Positions 1-5,778 of a DNA stretch of 11,432 nucleotides are shown here, piece after piece; within the stretch, counting starts at the first letter, position 1; every line of letters begins with the position of its first letter. This DNA is from Candidatus Fermentithermobacillaceae bacterium UBA3907. Lineage in GTDB: Bacteria; Bacillota; Sulfobacillia; Fermentithermobacillales; Fermentithermobacillaceae. The translations under genes and the position numbers were made by a program. Where the stretch lies: NCBI GenBank assembly GCA_002391545.1, contig DGFF01000077.1, forward strand, positions 16,585 through 28,016, given 5' to 3'. The notes beneath the pieces are model-generated. The model made no database searches. It had not been told where the DNA came from and saw only the letters and a program-made list of their open reading frames with translations.

Positions 1-356
1 TGGAAAAAGCGAGGCACCAATGTAGTAGAGGGCTCCAAGTCGTAAACCCCTATGAGCCTAAGAATTGGAGTAAGATCTATTTGCTTCAAAGGCAATCCCA
101 GAGTTTGAGCGATGAGCCTGGCATCTTCGTAGGTTTCAGGCGCTGTGTCCCTTTCAGGCATAAACAAACCCTCTACATTTTCCTTGCCTACTGCTCTTAC
201 TGCTAGATCTGCTACTACACTAGAATCGAGGCCACCGCTTATCCCCAAAATGCAGCCATTTTTTCCTCTGCGAGTTACGCAATCATATATAAAATCCTGT
301 ATTTGGTGACACAGGGCTTCGGGGTCAGCTATAGCGAGATAGTTGCTTATGCTCAT
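1..356 (-). CDS. nadE: NAD(+) synthase, N-terminal part (cut by window edge)
   Basis: Only the first 118 codons are present; the gene continues beyond base 1. NAD synthase adenylates nicotinate adenine dinucleotide and amidates it to NAD, the last step of NAD synthesis in the cytoplasm. The reverse strand reads MSISNYLAIADPEALCHQIQ onward and carries the PP-loop ATP-binding motif SGGLDSS at residues 40-46 inside GCILGISGGLDSS. It is followed by the MPE motif and a conserved acidic/Thr stretch (RDTAPETYEDA) typical of the family. No glutaminase domain precedes the PP-loop, so this is probably the short ammonia-dependent type or a form fed by a separate amidotransferase. The ATG at 356 is the only plausible start before the PP-loop; the ATG four bases upstream is out of frame and meets a stop after 11 codons. 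No Shine-Dalgarno sequence precedes it, and a strong extended -10 lies directly upstream. Confidence 0.9.
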   Translation of the reverse strand, partial: MSISNYLAIADPEALCHQIQDFIYDCVTRRGKNGCILGISGGLDSSVVADLAVRAVGKENVEGLFMPERDTAPETYEDARLIAQTLGLPLKQIDLTPILRLIGVYDLEPSTTLVPRFF

Positions 357-362
357 GCATTA

Positions 363-371
363 ATTATATCA
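363..371 (-). promoter_or_regulatory. Extended -10 promoter of nadE, predicted leaderless
   Basis: The reverse strand reads TG-A-TATAAT, a perfect extended -10 (TATAAT at 368-363, TG at 371-370). No convincing -35 is seen, as expected for extended -10 promoters. Standard spacing puts +1 at about 356, the A of the nadE ATG, and no SD fits between. Promoter call is from the sequence; leaderless initiation is inference. Confidence 0.6.
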
Positions 372-507
372 CGAAGCAAAATAGACGAAGCAAAAGAGCA
401 AAAGGGACGGGGGTTTCTGCTTCAAGCGAAGCGTTGACGAAGCAAAGGCGAAGCAAAAGGGACGGGGGTCTCTGCTTCAAAACTTTCTGCTTCAAAGTCT
501 CTGCTTA
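371..507. repeat. Cluster of GAAGC / TGCTTC repeats with two GGGACGGGGG copies
   Basis: Two near-identical 29-base copies (398-426 and 453-481, one internal T/C difference) contain AAAAGGGACGGGGGT, followed by CTGCTTCAA. Around them GAAGC recurs near 373, 387, 428, 439 and 450, and TGCTTC recurs near 418, 473 and 488, so inverted pairings such as GAAGCA (450-455) with TGCTTC (473-478) are possible. No open reading frame covers this stretch. The pattern resembles the inverted repeat at 9557-9627 and looks like a degenerate dispersed palindromic repeat family. It lies upstream of both nadE and the riboswitch promoter. Confidence 0.6.
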
Positions 508-556
508 TAAGGCGCCACCCCCTTCACCAACCCACAAAAAAACGCACCCAACCGTC

Positions 557-585
557 TTTAATTATCTATCTGAATAATATACAAT
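557..585 (+). promoter_or_regulatory. Possible promoter of the thiT-thiN transcript
   Basis: TACAAT at 580-585 (5/6 match to the -10 consensus) lies in an AT-rich stretch, with a weak -35 candidate TTTAAT at 557-562 after a 17-base spacer. The predicted start near 592 lies a few bases before the riboswitch aptamer, which is the expected arrangement. The -35 is poor, so the exact elements are uncertain. Confidence 0.4.
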
Positions 586-594
586 CTAAAATAG

Positions 595-691
595 CACAAC
601 GGGGAGCTGTTTCCAAACGGCTGAGAAAGGGCTAGTAGCACCTGACCCATCGAACCTGTTCAGGGTAATGCCTGCGTAGGGAGATCTGAGT
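595..691 (+). promoter_or_regulatory. TPP (thiamine pyrophosphate) riboswitch aptamer
   Basis: The conserved THI-box elements appear in order: GGGGAGC at 601-607, CTGAGA at 621-626, ACCTGA followed by GAACCTG around 641-660, then CAGGGTAATGCCTGCGTAGGGA at 661-682 (the aptamer's invariant 3' block). P2 pairs 605-609 with 618-622 (AGCTG/CGGCT), and CCTGA pairs with TCAGG in the other arm. The closing P1 helix is weak and interrupted (mainly 600-683, 598-685, 596-687, 595-688). It precedes a thiamine transporter gene, as expected for feedback control by TPP. An independent hairpin, GAACCGC (694-700) with GCGGTTC (714-720), separates aptamer and terminator. Confidence 0.95.
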
Positions 692-726
692 CAGAACCGC
701 GCCGCATGTTATTGCGGTTCATAAGC

Positions 727-755
727 CCCTCCCCGAGAAATGGAGGGTCTTTTTT
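727..755 (+). terminator. Riboswitch expression platform: terminator hairpin that also masks the thiT SD
   Basis: CCCTCC (727-732) pairs with GGAGGG (742-747) across a 9-base loop, followed by TCTTTTTT, a typical intrinsic terminator. GGAGGG is also the SD of thiT, 8 bases before its ATG at 756, so the same hairpin can block translation. A competing helix is available: CGGGGAG at 600-606 (P1/P2 of the aptamer) is a perfect 7-base complement of CTCCCCG at 729-735, which would break the terminator when TPP is absent. The hairpin is seen; the switching model is inferred. Confidence 0.8.
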
Positions 756-1274
756 ATGCGTAACGAAAAGTTGAAGGTAGTTGTTGAGGGCGGCCTAATG
801 GTGGCGCTGGCCCTTGTCTTGAGTTTTATCAAGATATTCAGCGCACCTCAAGGCGGTTCCGTCACTCTGGGCAGCATGATCCCGATAATTCTTTTTGCCC
901 TGCGCCACGGAGTAGGCCCCGGTCTACTGGCCGGAACGGTCCACGGGTTTGTTCAGCTCATTATAGAACCCTTCGTAGTTCACCCAGTACAACTTGTACT
1001 AGATTATATTCTAGCCTTTGGCTTACTGGGACTTGCAGGTCTTTTTCAAGATAGGCCTGCACTGGGTACGACTGTTGCGGTAACAGGAAGATTTGTAAGC
1101 CACTTCATTGCTGGTGTAATATGGTTTGGGGCATCTGCTCCAGAGGGGATGAATGTGTGGCTCTACTCGTTTTTGTACCAGGCTTCATATCTCGTTCCTG
1201 AACTTATAATTTCGGTGGTCGTTATAAACTACGTGTTGAAGCCTTTTTTGAAGAAGAAAGTGAGCTTGGGATGA
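756..1274 (+). CDS. thiT: Thiamine transporter substrate-binding subunit ThiT (ECF S-component)
   Basis: This 172-residue integral membrane protein binds thiamine and, with the shared EcfA/EcfA'/EcfT energising module encoded elsewhere, imports it. The family signatures GGSVTLGSMIPI (residues 33-44) and HPVQLVLDYILAFG (76-89) are present, as are about six hydrophobic segments and a basic C-terminus; the length is close to other ThiT (YuaJ) proteins. The ATG at 756 directly follows the T-run of the riboswitch terminator and has the SD GGAGGG at 742-747. Control by TPP through the upstream riboswitch supports the function strongly. The stop codon TGA (1272-1274) overlaps an ATG at 1271, an arrangement usual for translational coupling, though the short frame that starts there closes after 17 codons. 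thiN follows on the same strand and probably in the same transcript. Confidence 0.94.
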   Translation: MRNEKLKVVVEGGLMVALALVLSFIKIFSAPQGGSVTLGSMIPIILFALRHGVGPGLLAGTVHGFVQLIIEPFVVHPVQLVLDYILAFGLLGLAGLFQDRPALGTTVAVTGRFVSHFIAGVIWFGASAPEGMNVWLYSFLYQASYLVPELIISVVVINYVLKPFLKKKVSLG

Positions 1275-1324
1275 GTACTGGAATAATGGACATGAGCGTA
1301 ATGGAGATGAGTCAAGATAGATAA
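1271..1324 (+). other. Met-rich mini-ORF between thiT and thiN (doubtful)
   Basis: An ATG overlapping the thiT stop (ATGA) opens a 17-codon frame reading MSTGIMDMSVMEMSQDR before TAA. It may be a coupling leader, the displaced original start of thiN broken by a frameshift, or chance. No recognisable domain and no strong SD. The thiN frame is open from 1311, immediately after a TGA at 1308-1310. Confidence 0.2.
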
Positions 1325-1358
1325 TCGTACAGGTTTCCCAAATTGGGAATACTTAAGA

Positions 1359-2159
1359 TTGTACGCGTTGTACGCGCACCTACAAAAAACTCAACAGGGA
1401 AAATCAGGGAAAACCCCCGAGAGTTCGCGTAATAGGCCCAGGAGGTTTCGACTAGGTGTTGAACACGATCCGAGGTACGCTTTTGTAGTAGCGGGTGGAG
1501 CGCTTTCAGATCCTGATATACGCTACGCCCACGACGCTGACTTAATAGTGGCCGCCGATTCTGGAGCTTCCTTTTTGAAAAAGCACAATGTGATCCCCGA
1601 CATAATTGTCGGGGACTTTGACTCCCTGTCTCCCAGCGTTCTAGAGCACTTTAGGACGATGAAAAAAGGAGTCAGGAAAGAGCGCCCAGTTGAGGTAATC
1701 AAGCTACCCCGAGAGAAAGACAAAACCGACACCGAAGTAGCCCTCGACATCATTTCGGACAGGGGATTTTCGGCAGCTTTAGTTGTAGGCGGCTTAGGAG
1801 GCTTCCGCCTTGACCACGAATTGGCCAACGTTTTTATATTAGAACCGTATGCCAAACTTGGCCTAGACGTTGTACTATGCTCAACTCGCTCTATCATTTT
1901 CGGTGTACATGGCGTAAGCGACGAATACAAAACTCCTTACACAGCCAGGTCATTCATAGGTTTGCCTGGCGATTGGGTGAGCGTCATACCGCTGACCTCA
2001 GAGGTAGCCGGTGTAACCTTGTCTGGGCTGAAGTTTCCTCTTTATGAGGCTACCTTGAAAAGAGGTTCAACCTTGGGCGTGTCTAACGAGATGGTGAAGG
2101 AAAAGGCTTCAATCTCGGTGACTGAAGGCTTTGCATTGGTGGTTTTAACTGTAGGCTGA
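1359..2159 (+). CDS. thiN: Thiamine pyrophosphokinase, with an unusual N-terminal extension
   Basis: The enzyme transfers pyrophosphate from ATP to thiamine, making TPP in the cytoplasm; it completes salvage of the thiamine imported by ThiT and also supplies the ligand of the upstream riboswitch. Core motifs, numbered from the TTG at 1359: VVAGG (43-47), AADSGA (65-70), PDIIVGDFDS (80-89), DKTDTEVAL (121-129) and GGLGGFRLDHELAN (144-157), all diagnostic of the family. The core from about residue 40 is roughly 225 residues, the usual size, so about 40 residues precede it. No ATG, GTG or TTG exists in frame between 1371 and the core, leaving only TTG codons at 1359 and 1368, both with poor SD sites. 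An AGGAGG at 1440-1446 has no in-frame start behind it. The start is therefore unresolved; the extension may be real or may reflect a frameshift. Confidence 0.9.
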   Translation: MYALYAHLQKTQQGKSGKTPESSRNRPRRFRLGVEHDPRYAFVVAGGALSDPDIRYAHDADLIVAADSGASFLKKHNVIPDIIVGDFDSLSPSVLEHFRTMKKGVRKERPVEVIKLPREKDKTDTEVALDIISDRGFSAALVVGGLGGFRLDHELANVFILEPYAKLGLDVVLCSTRSIIFGVHGVSDEYKTPYTARSFIGLPGDWVSVIPLTSEVAGVTLSGLKFPLYEATLKRGSTLGVSNEMVKEKASISVTEGFALVVLTVG

Positions 2160-2232
2160 TTGCCTAACTGGAGCATGTGTCATGCAAATTAAGTCAGCCA
2201 GGCAAGCGAGAGCATTGGACAGCGTGGGCGCC

Positions 2233-2244
2233 ACACCTAGGTGT
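2233..2244. promoter_or_regulatory. 12-bp perfect palindrome upstream of the dipeptidase homologue
   Basis: ACACCTAGGTGT at 2233-2244 is a perfect palindrome within the 177-base gap between thiN and the next gene; it could be an operator, but nothing identifies a regulator. The same gap holds a strong SD-like AGGAGGAAAAGAGG at 2260-2273 with no usable start within range, and a small GCATG/CATGC hairpin at 2173-2185 with no T-run. No convincing promoter was found. Confidence 0.25.
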
Positions 2245-2336
2245 ACGTGATTAGACTCCAGGAGGAAAAGAGGAAAACCATACATTAATCTAGAACAAAG
2301 CACTAAATGCGTCGACACGGAGAGGGGCAGTACATT

Positions 2337-3371
2337 ATGGATATCAAATCTGTTTTCAAAAAGGCCGAAGACGAATCTGAAGAAATAGCACTTAGGAAAG
2401 AACGAGCCGAAGAGATTCATGAAGAATCTATCGTAATCGACGGGCATGAGGGCACGTTGTTTGACCTAATCAGAGAAAAAAGGAAATTCGACGAGGAATC
2501 CTCAGAGGGCCATTCGGATTTACCCCGGCTTCGTCAAGGTGGCGTAGATTGTGCCATCTTCACCGCATTTCCTTATGACAGGATTTGGCCCATACGCGGT
2601 GTCAAACAAGGACTTGAGTATATAGATAAGTTTGAAGAAATCGTCAAGATCCCTGGAGCGAGACCTGTTTTGCAGACTTCCGATATTGAGGAGGCCAATA
2701 AGGCAGGCGAAGTAGGGATCATGCTTAGCTTCGGCGGGGGCGAATTTATCGAAGGAAGCATTGAGGCACTTAGAATGTACTATAGATTAGGGGTCAGGAT
2801 GCTCACCTTGACCTGGAACGAACGGAATCTTTTGGCTGATGGAGCGGGTTTTTCCGCTTCTCGGGGAGGACTTACGCCTCTCGGGTTTGAAGTGCTGGAA
2901 GAGGCCGCCAAATTGGGCATAATCATAGATGTTTCTCACCTTTCAGAAGCCGGATTTTGGGACGTTGTAGACATGGCAGAAGCACCTTTTGTGGCCAGCC
3001 ATTCTAACTGTCACGCCCTTTTACCTCATCCTCGTAATCTCACCGATGGGCAATTGGCTGCAATAGGTCAATCTGGCGGACTTGTAGGTATATCCTTTAA
3101 CCCAGAATACCTTACAGGTTCTGATGAACCTGGTACGTTATCACAGGTAGTAGACCATATCCTTCATGCCATTGAAATGGCCGGTGAGGAACATGTAGGT
3201 TTGGGAACAGACTTCGATAGCTTTAGCGGAACAGGGCCAGAGCCTTTGCATCACATAGGGTTGCTGCCTCTTCTTACATATGAGCTTTTAGAGCGGGGAC
3301 TGTCGGGCAAAGTGATCTCAGGCATTTTAGGTGGCAACTGGCTACGGGTGATGAGGGCGGTAATCGGATAA
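2337..3371 (+). CDS. Membrane dipeptidase (peptidase M19) family protein with altered metal site
   Basis: The 344-residue protein matches the renal-dipeptidase-like M19 family, zinc-dependent TIM-barrel hydrolases of dipeptides. Family landmarks, numbered from 2337: IDGHEGTLFDL (34-44), RLGVRMLTLTWNERNLLADG (about 145-164), DVSH (H201), ASHSNCHAL (H222), HPRNLTD (R233) and GLGTDFD (D292). The His and Asp ligands H37, H201, H222 and D292 are kept. However, the first motif is H-E-G instead of H-x-D, and the segment that normally reads VEGG reads FGGG (residues 132-135), so the second-position Asp and the bridging Glu appear to be Gly. Activity is therefore uncertain. No signal peptide is seen; the N-terminus is charged and probably helical. 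The start at 2337 is chosen over ATG 2307 because GGAGAGGGG (2319-2327) sits 9 bases before it. It is followed after 79 bases by the glycerate kinase fusion. Confidence 0.85.
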   Translation: MDIKSVFKKAEDESEEIALRKERAEEIHEESIVIDGHEGTLFDLIREKRKFDEESSEGHSDLPRLRQGGVDCAIFTAFPYDRIWPIRGVKQGLEYIDKFEEIVKIPGARPVLQTSDIEEANKAGEVGIMLSFGGGEFIEGSIEALRMYYRLGVRMLTLTWNERNLLADGAGFSASRGGLTPLGFEVLEEAAKLGIIIDVSHLSEAGFWDVVDMAEAPFVASHSNCHALLPHPRNLTDGQLAAIGQSGGLVGISFNPEYLTGSDEPGTLSQVVDHILHAIEMAGEEHVGLGTDFDSFSGTGPEPLHHIGLLPLLTYELLERGLSGKVISGILGGNWLRVMRAVIG

Positions 3372-3450
3372 GGTTTACCAGCAAGCCAAATCTATATGTT
3401 TGCTATATTTCTTTGCTGGAGAAAAGAGCTGGGGAAGGGGTTGCTTTGTT

Positions 3451-5007
3451 TTGAAGGTAGTTATAGCCATGAACGCTTTCAAAGGTAACCTCACTAGCAG
3501 CCAAGCTTGCTCCTTGGTCGCTTCTGGTTTCAGCCGCGGGTTTCCTGAAGGAGAAATATCCTTGAAGCCCCTTGCAGATGGGGGAGACGGTACTATTGAC
3601 GTGTTGGTCCAGGCTTTGGGCGGGAAGGTAGAAAGCGTAGAGGTAACTGGTCCCTGGGGAGAAAGAACAATGGCCCAGGTTGGGATTTTAGAAGATGGCA
3701 CGGCGGTGATTGAAAGCGCGCAGTGCTGCGGTTTAGCCCTTCTAACCGGTAAGAATCCAGACCCATTTTCCGCTACCAGTCGTGGTGTAGGCGAGGCTAT
3801 GCGAATGGCGGCAGATCGGGGAGCAAAAAGGATAATTGTAGGCATAGGGGGAACCGCTACCAATGATGGAGGCATAGGTATGGCCCAGGGAGCAGGGGCA
3901 AAGGTTCTCGATGCCTCAGGCCAAGATGTTTGCCCAGGTATATGTGGGTTAAATCAGGTGAGCCGAGTGGAATTGGGCGATATTCCTGAGATTTTCTCTG
4001 ATGTCGAAATAATAGGGATCTCTGATGTGAAAAACGTGTTGGTAGGCGAAGAAGGCGCTACTTATACCTATGGCCCCCAAAAAGGTTTGAAGCCCCAAGA
4101 ACTTGCAGGAGTGGATAGGGCTATGGATCGGTACGGCCGTATTTTGGGAAGGGATCTAGGCTCCGATCCCAGGTATGTTCCTATGGGAGGAGCAGGGGGA
4201 GGATTAGGCGCCGCTTTATGGAGTTTCTTTCAAGCTTGTCTTTTAGATGGCGCAACTTTTGTCATGGAACAGACCGGTTTTTTCAGCGATGCTGAAGGCG
4301 CAGACCTCATCATAACAGGAGAAGGTAAACTAGATGCGCAAACTGCAAAGGGCAAGGCGCCCTACGCTGTCGGAAAAGCCGGGTTTAGGCGCGGAATTCC
4401 CGTGGTAGTGTTAGGAGGAAGTATTGACGATTCCATTTTGCCCCAGTACCCCCCTGAGTTTTCGGCAGTGTTCGCTTCTATATTAAGCCCATGCGATGTA
4501 GAAACAGCCATGTCTAAATCAGAGGTTTCTCTTCCATTTGTGGCTGAGCAGATAGGCCGGTTTTGGCGGACGGCTGCTCTTTCCAAGCCCCATGGAACAG
4601 AGTTTTCCGCAGGAGGCGTAGTTATCCGCACCTTCCAGGAAAGGCTCCAGGTTCTTCTGATAAAGGACAGGTTTGGTTTTTTCGCCCTACCGAAAGGTCA
4701 TATAGACCCGGGTGAGACAAGTGAAGAAGCGGCTGTAAGAGAAGTGCGAGAAGAAACAGGGCTTTCATGCAAAATCGTATCTCCTGGAATTTCCCACAGG
4801 TATAGGTTTTTCAGCGATGATGGAAAACCTCTGGAGAAAATCGTCACTTACTACCTTATGGAACCAGTATCCGGAACTATTAAGCCTCAGCCTGGCGAAG
4901 TGAAAGAGATTTTGTGGGTTGATGAAACCCATATCCAAAACCTAAACGTGTATCCCAGCCTCATTTATCTCATTGAAGAAGCCCTCGAAATTTACAAGAA
5001 CGAGTAG
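3451..5007 (+). CDS. Glycerate kinase fused to a C-terminal Nudix hydrolase
   Basis: Residues 1 to about 375 form a GarK/GlxK-type glycerate kinase, which phosphorylates D-glycerate with ATP to phosphoglycerate. The N-terminus VVIAMNAFKG, LADGGDG, GIGGTATNDGG (131-141), GPQKGL, GAGGGLGAALW and the GEGKLD motif (290-295) match the family. Residues about 384-512 form a Nudix domain: FSAGGVVIR, then LPKGHIDPGE and REVREETGL, giving a full Nudix box (G at 416, E of the G-x5-E at 422, REVREE at 431-436). The LPKGH wording recalls diadenosine polyphosphate and (di)nucleotide hydrolases, but the substrate cannot be read. One uninterrupted frame joins the two domains through a short linker (RTAALSKPHGTE), so this is not an annotation merger. 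The TTG at 3451 is preferred because it begins where the family begins and GGGGAAGGGG (3431-3440) precedes it; the frame is open back to ATG 3400. Length 518 residues, against about 375-380 for the kinase alone. Confidence 0.9.
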   Translation: MKVVIAMNAFKGNLTSSQACSLVASGFSRGFPEGEISLKPLADGGDGTIDVLVQALGGKVESVEVTGPWGERTMAQVGILEDGTAVIESAQCCGLALLTGKNPDPFSATSRGVGEAMRMAADRGAKRIIVGIGGTATNDGGIGMAQGAGAKVLDASGQDVCPGICGLNQVSRVELGDIPEIFSDVEIIGISDVKNVLVGEEGATYTYGPQKGLKPQELAGVDRAMDRYGRILGRDLGSDPRYVPMGGAGGGLGAALWSFFQACLLDGATFVMEQTGFFSDAEGADLIITGEGKLDAQTAKGKAPYAVGKAGFRRGIPVVVLGGSIDDSILPQYPPEFSAVFASILSPCDVETAMSKSEVSLPFVAEQIGRFWRTAALSKPHGTEFSAGGVVIRTFQERLQVLLIKDRFGFFALPKGHIDPGETSEEAAVREVREETGLSCKIVSPGISHRYRFFSDDGKPLEKIVTYYLMEPVSGTIKPQPGEVKEILWVDETHIQNLNVYPSLIYLIEEALEIYKNE

Positions 5008-5029
5008 ATACCATAACTTGCCATACCTG

Positions 5030-5038
5030 TGATATAAT
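5030..5038 (+). promoter_or_regulatory. Extended -10 promoter for the 5098/5775 gene pair
   Basis: TG-A-TATAAT at 5030-5038 is a perfect extended -10, identical over nine bases to the one in front of nadE. TTGCCA at 5018 is too close to act as -35. Transcription should start near 5045, giving a leader of about 53 bases that contains a small CTTGA (5066-5070)/TCAAG (5081-5085) hairpin abutting the SD. Confidence 0.65.
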
Positions 5039-5097
5039 AGGTTATGCGAAGGGCCCAGCGACTGTCTTGAGACCTATACTTCAAGGGGGAGTTTCGC

Positions 5098-5778
5098 ATG
5101 GGCAAAGAAAGACCCTTTCCGCTAAAAGGGTTGCTTTTATGTATTGCAGTTGGGCTTGTTTTAGCCCCATTTGTTCTCAGATGGCTTTGGTTTCGAGATG
5201 AGTACGTATTCTTGACTATAGAAGAATCTTCACTGAACGCGCTTAGCGGTTGGCCAATGAGTTTTGCTGATATACCCCAGGTGTTCATCGACGCCAACGA
5301 AAAAGCCCTCATACTTTCTGAAAAAGCAAACCTTATAGGCGTGCACTTGGGTGTCCACTACAGCGCAGTGTCACAGGGAGTGGAATTTGACGAAAAGCTC
5401 ATATTTTCAAGAACTGGAAAAGCATCTATAGACCTATCTTCACCTGCATCCTTCATGATATCCGACATGGATGGGTACCTTACTGAACTGGTTAATAACG
5501 ATGCTCGAATTGTTAAGGGAAACCTTGAGGTGAAAAAGACCCTTCGCGACGGCACTGTGGAGATAACCTACGGGGGACAGCACATTACTCTAAAACCTGG
5601 CGATGTGTGGGCAGAGTTGCTGATCTCAGAACCTACCGGTGTACGGGCAGTGTCTGCTGCTGACTGGGAAGAAGAAATCGATAGATGCTTTCGTATGGGA
5701 TATCCGGCCACAAGACTTGCCATAGCCAACAGAGGTCTGTGGCCGAAGTCCAACGTTAAGGTGGGGATGTACCCGTGA
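5098..5778 (+). CDS. Membrane-anchored protein of unknown function
   Basis: I do not recognise this 226-residue protein. A short basic N-terminus (MGKERPFPLKG) is followed by one hydrophobic segment at about residues 10-28, then a mostly polar, beta-rich-looking domain. This predicts a single N-terminal anchor or uncleaved signal with the rest outside the cell. Near the C-terminus are GGQHITLKPGDVWAELLI (about 159-176) and an acidic WEEEID stretch; neither is a motif I can assign. The start is firm: SD AAGGGGGA (5083-5090) lies 7 bases before the ATG and a strong promoter lies at 5030-5038. Its stop TGA (5776-5778) overlaps the GTG start of the next gene, so the two are probably translationally coupled and may act together at the cell surface. 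Confidence 0.75.
   Translation: MGKERPFPLKGLLLCIAVGLVLAPFVLRWLWFRDEYVFLTIEESSLNALSGWPMSFADIPQVFIDANEKALILSEKANLIGVHLGVHYSAVSQGVEFDEKLIFSRTGKASIDLSSPASFMISDMDGYLTELVNNDARIVKGNLEVKKTLRDGTVEITYGGQHITLKPGDVWAELLISEPTGVRAVSAADWEEEIDRCFRMGYPATRLAIANRGLWPKSNVKVGMYP

Noticed and set aside
371..507. CRISPR array
   Set aside because: The repeats are short, irregularly spaced and in both orientations, without uniform spacers.
1523..1930. Reverse-strand open frame of 135 codons inside thiN
   Set aside because: It lies opposite clear thiN motifs, has low-complexity Ser/Arg-rich composition and no SD; a shadow of the real gene.
2307..2336. Upstream ATG for the dipeptidase homologue
   Set aside because: No SD in range; GGAGAGGGG directly serves ATG 2337.
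2145..2447. Reverse-strand 100-codon frame across the thiN-dipeptidase gap
   Set aside because: Phe/Leu-rich product with no domain, overlapping both flanking genes in antisense; no supported start site.
3378..3419. CCAGCAA / TTGCTGG inverted repeat after the dipeptidase homologue
   Set aside because: Only 7 bp with a 28-base loop and no T-run; not credible as a terminator and not clearly an operator.
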